Assembly (NCBI RefSeq): GCF_018383905.1
Contig: NZ_JAGYWA010000005.1
Coordinates: 1-64,000 of the forward strand
Direction of reading: 5' to 3'
Source of the DNA: Flavobacterium branchiicola
GTDB taxonomy: Bacteria > Bacteroidota > Bacteroidia > Flavobacteriales > Flavobacteriaceae
Length of the DNA: 64,000 nt
Shown: positions 27,976-35,598 of the stretch, piece after piece
Numbering within the stretch: position 1 is the stretch's first letter
Layout of the letters: every line of letters starts with the position of its first letter
Notes under the pieces: generated by a model
Told to the model about the DNA's origin: nothing
Database searches by the model: none
The model's input: the letters and a program-made list of their open reading frames with translations, nothing else
Position numbers and translations under genes: made by a program

Positions 27976-30168
27976 TTAATTCCCTAATTGCAGTTGATTT
28001 TTCACCAGTTCAAAATAATTCCCTTTTTGCTCTACCAGTGTTGAATGATTTCCTATTTCAATAATTTTTCCTTTGTCCAAAACCACAATTTGATCTGCAT
28101 TCATTACCGTACTTAATCGGTGTGCAATTACAACAACTGTTTTATTTTTAAAGAATATATCGAGTTTTCTCATGATTTCTTTTTCATTATTGGCATCCAG
28201 AGCCGATGTCGCTTCATCAAAAAATAGTATTTCAGGGTTTTTATAAACGGCTCTTGCTATAAGTAATCGTTGTTTCTGTCCGGTACTCATTCCTACCCCT
28301 TCAGAACCAATTTTAGTATTGTAACCAAGCGGTAAACTACTAATATACTCTTTTATATTTGCCACATCTGCAGCATATAGCAAACGTTGTTTGTCTACTT
28401 TATCTACACCAATTGCAATGTTATTGGCAATTGTATCACTAAAAATAAAACCTTCCTGCATAACAGCTCCAATGGTAGATCTCCAGGCTTTTTGAGAGAT
28501 ATTTGACAGTTGCGTATTGCCAATAGTAATTTCGCCCTTATCCGGATCATAAAACTTAAGAAGTAATTTCATTAAAGTTGTTTTTCCGCTTCCACTTACA
28601 CCAACAATGGCTGTAACTTTATTTGAGGGAATTACCAAATTTAAATTTTTAAGAACCGGAATATCAGATCCCAAATAGCGATACGACAGATTTTTTATTT
28701 CAATATCAGAATCATACAAAACATCATTTGTCTGATGAACTTCCTGTTGCGTCTCATCTTCTTTTTCATGAATTTCAGATAACCTCGCCAGGGAAATTTT
28801 TGCATCCTGAAGCTCTCTCACAAACTCAATAAGTTGCGTAATTGGTCCGTTTAAACTACCAACAATTGAACTGATGGCTAACATCATCCCTAACGTTATA
28901 GAACCGTCAATTACCAATTTGGCCGAAAGAAATATTATAAAGATGTTCTTTAACTCATTTATTACTGAGGAACCAATTGTTTGTGTTTGTTCTAAAATCA
29001 ATCCTTTTATCGAAACTCTAAAAAGTCTTGCCTGCACATATTCCCATCCCCATCGTTTTTGTTTTTCGGCATTATGGAGTTTAATTTCCTGCATGCCGTT
29101 TATAAGTTCAATAACCTTGCTTTGCTCTTGAGAAATTTCGGCAAATCGTTTGTAATCCAGAATTTCTCTTCGTTTTAAGAACAAAGTGATCCAACCAAAA
29201 TAGACTAGACTTCCGACAAAAAAGACAAAAAATATCTGAAGATTAAAATAGGCCAGTACGCCGCCCATTACAAACATATTAATAACCGAAAAAAGAACAT
29301 TTAACGATGATGTGGTCAGGATTTTCTCGATTCTTCGATGGTCATTAATTCGCTGCATGATATCGCCCGTCATTCGTACATCAAAAAAGGCTATTGGCAG
29401 ATTCATTAATTTAATAAAGAAATCTGAAATCAATGAAATATTTATCCTGGTGGAGAGATGAAGCAAAATCCAGCTTCTGATTAATTCTAAACCTGTTCTT
29501 CCGGCAAAAAGAAATAATTGTGCAAAGAGAATTAAATAAATAAAATGGATATTCTGATTTTGTATCCCAATATCAACTATACTTTGGGTTAAAAACGGAA
29601 AAATCAACTGCAGCAAACTGCTCGCCAACAATCCTATACTTAATTGGATCAGAAATGATTTATATCGTAAAACATATTGTGACAAAAGTCCAAAACCTAA
29701 AGCCTGATTATCTTCTTTGTCAAAATCTGATTGAAAAAATTTTGGTGTAGCTTCAATTAATAATGCAATCCCTTCTTTAGTCTGATCGTCTGCATTATTT
29801 CCGATCCAGAATTTTAAAAAATCCTGCAGATTATACTCTATCAAACCAAAAGCAGGATCTGAAATATAATAGATTCCTTTTTTGATTTTATAAAGTACTA
29901 CATAATGATTTTGGTTCCAGTGCAAAATGCATGGTAAAGGAGCTTCTATTAAACGTTCGCTGCTTAATTTTACTCCCAAAGTCCTAAAGCCAATTTTCTC
30001 GGCAGCATCGCTTAAAAAAAGCAAATTACTTCCTTCACGAGTTGTTTCGCTTATGTCTCTCAACTCCTGAATATTGATTGTTTTGCCGTAGTGCTTTGCT
30101 ATAATTTTTAAACACGTCGGACCACAATCCTTATAATCTGCCTGTTTATAATTGGTGAATTTTTTCAA
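27976..30168 (-). CDS. Bacteriocin-type ABC exporter with C39 leader peptidase
   Basis: The product is 730 residues. The N-terminal C39 cysteine peptidase has catalytic Cys15 (QADYKDCGPTC), His88 (WNQNHYVV) and Asp104 (ISDPAFG). It is followed by a six-helix membrane domain (about 160-440) and an ATPase with Walker A GVSGSGKTT (about 523-531), the signature GMSTGQKQRL and ILFFDEATSALD. The family cleaves double-glycine leaders and exports the mature peptide. Five GG-leader or leader-like peptides are encoded within 6 kb, so they are the likely substrates. Confidence 0.96.
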   Translation of the reverse strand: MKKFTNYKQADYKDCGPTCLKIIAKHYGKTINIQELRDISETTREGSNLLFLSDAAEKIGFRTLGVKLSSERLIEAPLPCILHWNQNHYVVLYKIKKGIYYISDPAFGLIEYNLQDFLKFWIGNNADDQTKEGIALLIEATPKFFQSDFDKEDNQALGFGLLSQYVLRYKSFLIQLSIGLLASSLLQLIFPFLTQSIVDIGIQNQNIHFIYLILFAQLFLFAGRTGLELIRSWILLHLSTRINISLISDFFIKLMNLPIAFFDVRMTGDIMQRINDHRRIEKILTTSSLNVLFSVINMFVMGGVLAYFNLQIFFVFFVGSLVYFGWITLFLKRREILDYKRFAEISQEQSKVIELINGMQEIKLHNAEKQKRWGWEYVQARLFRVSIKGLILEQTQTIGSSVINELKNIFIIFLSAKLVIDGSITLGMMLAISSIVGSLNGPITQLIEFVRELQDAKISLARLSEIHEKEDETQQEVHQTNDVLYDSDIEIKNLSYRYLGSDIPVLKNLNLVIPSNKVTAIVGVSGSGKTTLMKLLLKFYDPDKGEITIGNTQLSNISQKAWRSTIGAVMQEGFIFSDTIANNIAIGVDKVDKQRLLYAADVANIKEYISSLPLGYNTKIGSEGVGMSTGQKQRLLIARAVYKNPEILFFDEATSALDANNEKEIMRKLDIFFKNKTVVVIAHRLSTVMNADQIVVLDKGKIIEIGNHSTLVEQKGNYFELVKNQLQLGN

Positions 30169-30298
30169 CTATGATTTGGTTTATCTTACAACAATATTAT
30201 ACAAAAATTCTTAAAAAAAAGAAAAAATCATTGTCTAATATGCTAAATATAAATTTTATTCATAATCGCTTTAATCACTATTCACAAGTAGCTTCAAG

Positions 30299-31405
30299 TC
30301 AATATATTGAAACAGGAACCTGATACTGTCTGTGATAACTATCGAAATATTTTTTAATCTTGTAAGAATCAATAAGTAATTTTTCTAATTCTTCAGGCCT
30401 AATGTTTTTTCTAATAATCTCTCCTTTACTATTAAGAAGATAATTAGTGGGAAATGAGAAGATTTTTTCTTTAGATGCAAAGACAGCATTCTCATCAAGA
30501 TAATTTTTCCAAGGTATCTGTTTTTCGATTATTCTTTTCTGCCAGTACTTTTCTATGTTTTCTGTTTTATCTGTAGAAATACCAATAATATTAAGTCCAT
30601 CTGTGCCGAATCTTTGGTAAAGATCCACCCATTTCGGTATTTCTTGTAAGCAAGGGAGACAACGGCTAAACCAAAAATCAATTAAAGTATATTCCGCTTC
30701 TGGTATCAGTACTAATTCCGGGATTAAATCGATATTTTTTAAAACTATTTCTGGAAACTTATGATTTACTTTTATCTTGATATCTGAAAGTTCCTTGTCT
30801 AAAATTTTCCAAAGTTTTTCATTTTTCATCTTTTTTGAAAAAGAATGCAGGCTTTTTTCATATACTTCATTATATCCCTCTAAATTAAATCTTCCGATTA
30901 GAAACCAAAGGGCAACATAGGAATCGGGATTCTCATTGATATAACTGTATAACTTCTTATCTAAATTTTCATCAAAATTGTAAAAATTAAAACTTCCTTT
31001 TTTTTCTTTAAAAACATACGGAATAAATTTTTCTAAAAATTCTTCATTAGTTACTCCATTTGATTTTTCTAGTATGTAACTAGAATCAAAAGTTATTTCA
31101 GTTGTAGTATTATCAATAAAACAACAATCAATTCTAAATCTACCACTATTTTTTTCACTATCTAGAGCCAACATATACATTTGTGGATAAGGAGAACTAA
31201 AATCTAAATTGAATATATTATTAGTAATTTTTGCTTTTAGAACCTTATTTTCATAGTATTTCTCGCCAGAAAACAAACCTTCCACAAAAGTAATACTATC
31301 GTTTATGGCTTCTTTTGCCAAAATGTTTCCGTGTACTGTAACTATAGCTTGCGAATAAATCAAACTACAATTAAACAGATAAAAAAGTATCGCCTTCTTT
31401 AACAT
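30299..31405 (-). CDS. TlpA/ResA-like periplasmic thioredoxin
   Basis: The product is 368 residues. A signal peptide (about 1-18) precedes an N-terminal domain of the DUF4369-like or unknown type and a C-terminal thioredoxin fold (about 225-355) with the active site in DFWFSRCLPCLQEIPKW (CLPC). ISTDKTENIEKYW and FPTNYLLNSKGEIIR are typical of TlpA/AhpC-TSA proteins. These are usually periplasmic thiol-disulfide reductants. It lies directly upstream of the exporter genes and near the Cys-rich peptides, suggesting a role in their disulfide handling or proofreading. Confidence 0.85.
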   Translation of the reverse strand: MLKKAILFYLFNCSLIYSQAIVTVHGNILAKEAINDSITFVEGLFSGEKYYENKVLKAKITNNIFNLDFSSPYPQMYMLALDSEKNSGRFRIDCCFIDNTTTEITFDSSYILEKSNGVTNEEFLEKFIPYVFKEKKGSFNFYNFDENLDKKLYSYINENPDSYVALWFLIGRFNLEGYNEVYEKSLHSFSKKMKNEKLWKILDKELSDIKIKVNHKFPEIVLKNIDLIPELVLIPEAEYTLIDFWFSRCLPCLQEIPKWVDLYQRFGTDGLNIIGISTDKTENIEKYWQKRIIEKQIPWKNYLDENAVFASKEKIFSFPTNYLLNSKGEIIRKNIRPEELEKLLIDSYKIKKYFDSYHRQYQVPVSIY

Positions 31406-31430
31406 CTTCTAATTTTTTTAAACAAATTTC

Positions 31431-31485
31431 ACTACAGTATTGTAGTAATTAACTCACTTCAAAACTACAGAACTTAACCTATAGT
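31431..31485. promoter_or_regulatory. Inverted repeats in the divergent XRE/thioredoxin promoter region
   Basis: actacagtattgtagt (31431-31446) is a 6-4-6 inverted repeat. aactacagaacttaacctat ending in agtt (31462-31485) carries outer arms aacta/tagtt. Both lie between the divergent thioredoxin and XRE-regulator genes, where an operator would be expected. Binding by the XRE protein is inference. Confidence 0.4.
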
Positions 31486-31580
31486 TTTTGCTATTGTCTA
31501 GGATTATTTTAGGATTTTATTTACAAAATAAATATTTTAGTTATCTTTCTCTTATGTAAAATGGATCTTAAACTTAAATT

Positions 31581-31949
31581 ATGAAACAGGAAAAACTAAA
31601 AAATATTAGAAAAGAGAAAGGACTTTCACAGGTTGAAATGGCGCAAATGGTAGCAATGGAACAAACAACCTATTCAAGAAAAGAAATAGGAAAATCGCCA
31701 ATTAAAGATCATGAATGGTTAAAATTTGCAGAAGTACTAAAAGTTTCTGTAAAAGAAATAAAAGAAGTAAATACCACTTTAAGAGAAAATAATCCTGTTT
31801 TAGTGGAAATAACGAAACTTAAAAAAAGTTTTAATAGCTGTCAAAATGCATTTGACATTGCTGTTAAATACAATAAAATACTTGAAACAGAGAATGAAAT
31901 ACTAAAACGTGAAATTTTAGATTTGAAACATCAATTTAAAAGAAAATAA
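31581..31949 (+). CDS. XRE-family regulator with C-terminal coiled coil
   Basis: The product is 122 residues. A Cro/C1-type helix-turn-helix occupies about 3-62 (LKNIRKEKGLSQVEMAQMVA, TTYSRKEIGKSPI, LAEVLKVSV-like tail), and a coiled-coil segment covers about 78-122. It is divergent from the thioredoxin-exporter operon and convergent with the first precursor gene, so it is the obvious local regulator candidate. A second protein of the same architecture is encoded at 45089. Confidence 0.85.
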   Translation: MKQEKLKNIRKEKGLSQVEMAQMVAMEQTTYSRKEIGKSPIKDHEWLKFAEVLKVSVKEIKEVNTTLRENNPVLVEITKLKKSFNSCQNAFDIAVKYNKILETENEILKREILDLKHQFKRK

Positions 31950-32013
31950 AAATGCCTTTTTGGGAAATATTAATTTAGACAAATACAAGCTTACACGGTA
32001 TTTCAAACAAAAA

Positions 32014-32035
32014 GGCTTTGTTAAACAACAAAGCC
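32014..32035. terminator. Bidirectional terminator between the XRE and peptide 1 genes
   Basis: ggctttgtt pairs with aacaaagcc around aaac, with T-rich sequence on both exit sides. It ends the XRE transcript and the convergent precursor transcript. Confidence 0.8.
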
Positions 32036-32061
32036 CATTTTTATTCAAATTTATTTAAAAA

Positions 32062-32250
32062 TTAGTGATCCAGTAAACAGCTCTCTTCAATAACCGACTG
32101 GCAACTTTCACCTTCATTTACATGTATAACTCCTGCAAAAGAACCATCAGGACAATAACATGCCTCAATACCGCCTCCACCTCCAAAAATACTTTTCTTT
32201 TCAACAACACTTAAAACTTCAACTCCAAATAAATCTTTTAATTTTTTCAT
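32062..32250 (-). CDS. GG-leader Cys-rich peptide precursor 1
   Basis: The product is 62 residues. The leader (MKKLKDLFGVEVLSVVEKKS) ends at the double glycine 23-24, within a run of five glycines. The core holds Cys31, Cys33, Cys50 and Cys58 and is acidic. The leader pattern matches Bacteroidota peptides processed by C39 exporters, one of which is encoded 1.8 kb away. A 37-nt structured element lies 24 bases upstream. No known bacteriocin is recognised, so the activity is unknown. An even number of cysteines fits two disulfides. Confidence 0.8.
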   Translation of the reverse strand: MKKLKDLFGVEVLSVVEKKSIFGGGGGIEACYCPDGSFAGVIHVNEGESCQSVIEESCLLDH

Positions 32251-32274
32251 AATTTGTTTTTTTGATTTGTTATT

Positions 32275-32311
32275 GCTTCAATCCTTCTAAGACAGTCGAA
32301 GCCTCTGTCTT
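32275..32311 (-). promoter_or_regulatory. 37-nt structured element E1 ahead of peptide 1
   Basis: The minus strand reads aagacagaggcttcgactgt and continues to ...aaggattgaagc. AAGACA (1-6) can pair with TGTCTT (18-23), and GCTTCGA (10-16) with TTGAAGC (31-37, one G-U pair). The two stems interleave as in an H-type pseudoknot. It has the same length and register as E2 and E3. Confidence 0.7.
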
Positions 32312-32346
32312 ATCATTTTTCATTATAATGCTTGTTGGGTAAAAAA

Positions 32347-32372
32347 GAGAGAGGAATAAAAAATTCCTCTCT
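32347..32372 (-). terminator. Terminator between peptides 2 and 1
   Basis: On the minus strand agagaggaat pairs with attcctctct and is followed by cttttttac. It ends 35 bases before element E1. Confidence 0.75.
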
Positions 32373-32423
32373 GAGATTTGTAAACCATGTCAAAAATTAA
32401 CAAGTTCACTGTATTTAAAACGT

Positions 32424-32606
32424 CTATTCACATGGCTCATTAGGATCGCTTACGCAAATCCAATAAGCTGGTGAGGTTGCCGTTCTTGGACATCTTTTTG
32501 CAGTAGTATTTTCTTCGCAAACTGGCGCATTACCACCATTAATTCCTTTTTGTTCTTCTTTGCTTAATTCAGCAGCTCCATGTAATTCAAAAATTTTCTT
32601 TAACAT
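32424..32606 (-). CDS. GG-leader Cys-rich peptide precursor 2
   Basis: The product is 60 residues. The leader MLKKIFELHGAAELSKEEQK is followed by GINGG (double glycine 24-25). The core has Cys30, Cys39, Cys51 and Cys59, with two prolines and a YWIC stretch. Its leader aligns position by position with those of precursors 1, 3 and 4, while the cores differ, as expected of a family of exported peptides under diversifying change. Element E2 lies 29 bases upstream and a terminator follows. Confidence 0.8.
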   Translation of the reverse strand: MLKKIFELHGAAELSKEEQKGINGGNAPVCEENTTAKRCPRTATSPAYWICVSDPNEPCE

Positions 32607-32635
32607 AATTTGTGGTTCTTTTGTTTTTTGTTAAT

Positions 32636-32672
32636 GCTTCAATCCTTTTAAGACATTTGAAGCTTCTGTCTT
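32636..32672 (-). promoter_or_regulatory. 37-nt structured element E2 ahead of peptide 2
   Basis: The minus strand starts aagacagaagcttcaaatgt and ends aaaaggattgaagc. AAGACA/TGTCTT and GCTTCAA/TTGAAGC are perfect interleaved stems with joining segments of 3, 1 and 7 bases. Confidence 0.75.
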
Positions 32673-32698
32673 TTCAGTTAAATTGTAGTTAAAAAAAA

Positions 32699-32726
32699 AG
32701 CAGCCAGAAATTCTTTTCTTACTGCT
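32699..32726 (-). terminator. Terminator upstream of element E2
   Basis: On the minus strand agcagtaagaaa pairs with tttctggctgct, followed by eight or more T. It stands only 26 bases before E2, too close for a separate standard promoter. Confidence 0.7.
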
Positions 32727-32759
32727 TATAATTATTTCAATTATTTTCACTTAATTTCT

Positions 32760-32861
32760 CTAGGATCTGCCACTGGTTAACCCTAACCAATTAAAATCAA
32801 CACAGCGGCTAACTTCCTGAGAATCCCGACACCAATCATCAATGTGGGGATATTTGCTCAA
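32760..32861 (-). pseudogene. Possible leaderless remnant of a Cys-containing precursor
   Basis: A minus-strand frame from a TTG encodes 33 residues (LSKYPHIDDWCRDSQEVSRC, then VDFNWLGLTSGRS) with two cysteines. It resembles the core of a small precursor, but no leader or GG site is found in any frame just upstream. The stretch is richer in G+C than its surroundings. It could be a decayed precursor or a chance frame. Confidence 0.25.
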
Positions 32862-32959
32862 TGTTCCACGATCGAGCGCCTACAAATTAAAAAAAACATG
32901 ACTAAATTTTAATAAGGCTTAATATTGTACTACTAATAAATTTTTACTGTTAAAAAAAC

Positions 32960-33151
32960 TTAGCAACACAAGCGGTTTGTTCCACATATTCCAGGGGTTG
33001 TCTCTACAGGACAAATCCCACCGGTTGGTATTAAAACACAACCTGCTTCAATTGCAAAAACCCAGCATTCAGGAATTCCACCCGACATGTTTTTTTGCTC
33101 AGCTTTTGTAACTTCCTGAGCATTTTCCAGATTTAATATATTTTTTAACAT
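32960..33151 (-). CDS. GG-leader Cys-rich peptide precursor 3
   Basis: The product is 63 residues. The leader MLKNILNLENAQEVTKAEQK is followed by NMSGG (double glycine 24-25). The core is the most cysteine-rich of the set, with Cys29, 38, 47, 56, 62 and 63. The spacing of nine between the first four is strikingly regular, and the peptide ends in Cys-Cys. Six cysteines would allow three disulfides. The element upstream of this gene is truncated (33171-33193). The exported role is inferred from the leader and the C39 exporter. Confidence 0.8.
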   Translation of the reverse strand: MLKNILNLENAQEVTKAEQKNMSGGIPECWVFAIEAGCVLIPTGGICPVETTPGICGTNRLCC

Positions 33152-33170
33152 TACTATTTAATTAATTTTT

Positions 33171-33193
33171 AATCCTTTGAGAGTTCTATCTTC
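33171..33193 (-). promoter_or_regulatory. Degenerate element E4 ahead of peptide 3
   Basis: The minus strand reads gaagatagaactctcaaagg followed by att. It aligns with the start (aagacagaag.ctcaaa) and aaggatt of E1-E3 but lacks the TGTCTT and final GAAGC segments, so neither stem can form. Confidence 0.45.
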
Positions 33194-33195
33194 CA

Positions 33196-33363
33196 TTACA
33201 CTGCTTGATAGTGAGCCGGATCATTCAAACAAACAATTTCACTTGTATACCATGCCGTATAACCACATATTGGTTCTTGAGGATATACTTCACTATTAAT
33301 ATTTTTTTTCTCATTTATTGTTAATTCATGAGATCCTTCCAGATTTAAGATACTTTTCACCAT
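33196..33363 (-). CDS. Precursor-like peptide 4 with altered GG site
   Basis: The product is 55 residues. The first 20 (MVKSILNLEGSHELTINEKK) align with the leaders of precursors 1-3. At positions 24-25, where the others have Gly-Gly, it has Ser-Glu (KNINSEVYPQ). The rest holds two cysteines (33 and 45). Element E3 lies 24 bases upstream with both stems intact, so the gene is probably expressed. It could escape C39 cleavage, acting for example as an uncleaved competitor or immunity peptide, or be decaying. It overlaps no other gene. Confidence 0.7.
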   Translation of the reverse strand: MVKSILNLEGSHELTINEKKNINSEVYPQEPICGYTAWYTSEIVCLNDPAHYQAV

Positions 33364-33387
33364 AACAATAGTTTTTTATTTGGGTAT

Positions 33388-33424
33388 ACCTCAAGCTTTT
33401 AAAGACATTTGAGGCTTCTGTCTC
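33388..33424 (-). promoter_or_regulatory. 37-nt structured element E3 ahead of peptide 4
   Basis: The minus strand starts gagacagaagcctcaaatgt and ends aaaagcttgaggt. Compared with E2, stem 2 changes from GCTTCAA/TTGAAGC to GCCTCAA/TTGAGGT, so a T-A pair becomes C-G. Stem 1 keeps pairing through one G-U. It lies in the gap between the VKOR gene and peptide 4. Confidence 0.75.
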
Positions 33425-33430
33425 TTACTT

Positions 33431-34990
33431 TTAAGCTATTTTTTCAAGAACAGCTTCCTTTTCATCTGTTAAATCATTTAAAAAATACTTTAACTCACTT
33501 AATTCATATTCACTTGGAAATAATTTTTCATTTACAATCCTTACCGGGGTATAGTTAAAATTATTCTTAGAACACCATTCGTATTGTTTGTTTATTTCCT
33601 GGCCCACCATCATACTCACATTCTCAACATGCCATTTCTTTAGCCACTTTTTCAGATTCATTTTTTTAATATGCCAATCTGATATTGCTTCGACCGTTTT
33701 TCCCGGAGTTGATCTGTTAATGGTCAACAATCTTTCTACCACAACCTTAAATGGATTTTCGGTATTATCAGGATTTATATTAAATAATATATTTAAATTC
33801 ACTTTTTCCGGAAATTTCAAAACCATATCAAAAGCTTCCTGAAATGTTTTATGACAATGTCCGCAGCTAGGACTTATAATTATGGTTAATTTCACTGTCG
33901 CATTTCTATTACCAAAATTTAATCCTCTTAAATTTTCAAATCCATTTGTGAAGGAAACTTTTTTTGATAAAAAATTTAATAATGAATAATTCCTCTTAAA
34001 TTTTTTCAAATCCTTTAAGCTGTTTTCGGTCTCCAAAACTCCTTTTAACATTGATTTAGCCACTAACCAAGTTGGTAACAGAACCGCAAATGAAAATACA
34101 AACGGAAAGATACTTTCAAAGCTAAATGTCAATGTAAAAAGATCGGATGCAAACCATACAATACTTTGCACTAAAATTAAGAACGAAACTGCCAGACACA
34201 TCATGCACCATTTTTGAATTTCAAACTTCTGAATCCAAATTGACGATACAATTACCGGAATTGTCAATAAGCTCAAAAAACCAATAAAAACGGCAGATTC
34301 TAATGGCTGTATTAAAACTGCAATAACACTTGAAGCGAAAAACAATAACGGCAAATCTGAAAAACTAAATAATCTGTTTTTATTCTCCTCTTTATAATTT
34401 ATAACTGAAGCACATGATGAATTTGAAGTTAGATTACAAAACTTTGTAATGATACTATTTTTAAACCCTAACTTTTCCTGTACTATAAAAACACTGACTA
34501 TAAGTCCTGTTATAGACGTTGTTAAAAAAACAAGACTAAACAAATCAAACGAGTTATAAAAAAGAGCCAACCCAACTATTAGGATAAAAGGAAAAGAATA
34601 CTTTAACCAATTATACTCAATTTTAAAATTCTCTTTTGCAACAGCATTATTTGGCTCAATTGCTACAATTACCCCATTCCAGTCTAACAGAAATTTTTCG
34701 TACGAAATTTTTTTGCTTCCTTTTTTTATTGTTGTTATACGAACATCATTTTTAAATTTTTCAACCAACGTAAGTTCCTCTTTAAAATAAGCGAGAAAAT
34801 TTGTTGGCAGATCAACTATCTGTTCTTTCGAAACTCTGACAGCTGCATTTTCTATTGCTAATAAATCTAACGAATCTGTTATCGCAAATAAACTTGGATA
34901 ATTAGGATGAGAAAGAAATAAATCTTTAAACTCATTTTTAATTTCCGAGTATCTATTTATTTGGAGAAATTTTTGAATAAGTTTTAACAT
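33431..34990 (-). CDS. Membrane VKOR-thioredoxin protein with Cys-less C39-like domain
   Basis: The product is 519 residues. The N-terminal part (about 1-120; HPNYPSLFAITDSLDLLAIE, LPTNFLAYF) resembles a C39 peptidase fold without the catalytic cysteine. A VKOR membrane domain follows with the loop pair Cys185/Cys193 and active-site WCMMC (262 and 265). A thioredoxin fold ends the protein with SPSCGHCHKTF (376 and 379). VKOR with thioredoxin makes disulfides in exported proteins, driven by quinone. Lying next to Cys-rich precursors, it probably oxidises them, with the dead C39 domain perhaps gripping leaders. The start at 34990 is preferred over an ATG 36 bases upstream. Confidence 0.85.
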   Translation of the reverse strand: MLKLIQKFLQINRYSEIKNEFKDLFLSHPNYPSLFAITDSLDLLAIENAAVRVSKEQIVDLPTNFLAYFKEELTLVEKFKNDVRITTIKKGSKKISYEKFLLDWNGVIVAIEPNNAVAKENFKIEYNWLKYSFPFILIVGLALFYNSFDLFSLVFLTTSITGLIVSVFIVQEKLGFKNSIITKFCNLTSNSSCASVINYKEENKNRLFSFSDLPLLFFASSVIAVLIQPLESAVFIGFLSLLTIPVIVSSIWIQKFEIQKWCMMCLAVSFLILVQSIVWFASDLFTLTFSFESIFPFVFSFAVLLPTWLVAKSMLKGVLETENSLKDLKKFKRNYSLLNFLSKKVSFTNGFENLRGLNFGNRNATVKLTIIISPSCGHCHKTFQEAFDMVLKFPEKVNLNILFNINPDNTENPFKVVVERLLTINRSTPGKTVEAISDWHIKKMNLKKWLKKWHVENVSMMVGQEINKQYEWCSKNNFNYTPVRIVNEKLFPSEYELSELKYFLNDLTDEKEAVLEKIA

Positions 34991-35598
34991 CTTTTTCGAA
35001 TCGTTTAATTCATAATTACACTGCAAAGATTGCTGTTTTTATTGATAAAATTCTCGTGACAGCAGACATTTTATCAATTATACTACATACAATTTATAAA
35101 TTATGCCTATCAAAACAAAGTGTTAATCACCTGAAAAATAAAGCATTACGTCGATAAAATCTTCTTCAAAACCCTCAAAAGCCAAATCTCGACCAAGCGT
35201 TTTGCTTTTTATCTAGCTTTGACATATCAGTAATCCAGACAAGTTAAAAGAGGGAAAAATTTATAGTAAAATACTAGATCTCTTTTGAAATAAAAAGATC
35301 AAAAAAGACGAAAATTCATATACTGAAACGAGTTTTAAAACGATATAATTTATAAGTTAAAAACTACAAATTATAAAAATTTTTAACTCCAAAAAAACGA
35401 ATAACTAACCCCTTTATATCTCAAATTAATAATTAATCAACATCAAAAATTTGAAAAATATGAGGAAAAAAGTGAACAAAAAGTAGTTTAAAAAAGAAAG
35501 CCGCGGAATTACAACATGGCAAAAGACCCCAAAAATAGCGTAAAAAACAGCTATTATGTTTTACAAATAAATCAATATATAACTATAATCTTATTATC
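34991..35598. other. AT-rich intergenic region in the peptide locus
   Basis: About 600 bases separate the VKOR gene from the plus-strand peptide gene. I find no convincing gene. A 28-codon frame at 35516-35602 ends in an ATGA overlap with the next ATG but has no other support. Promoters for both divergent directions should lie here, but no clear TAnnTTTG box with a -33 partner was found. Confidence 0.5.

Noticed and set aside
32275..32672. 37-nt elements as preQ1 riboswitches
   Set aside because: The size and pseudoknot layout are similar, but the conserved preQ1 core sequence is absent and the downstream genes are peptides, not queuosine genes.
32275..33424. Three 37-nt repeats as a CRISPR array
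   Set aside because: The copies are separated by whole genes at irregular distances, differ from each other, and no cas gene is nearby.
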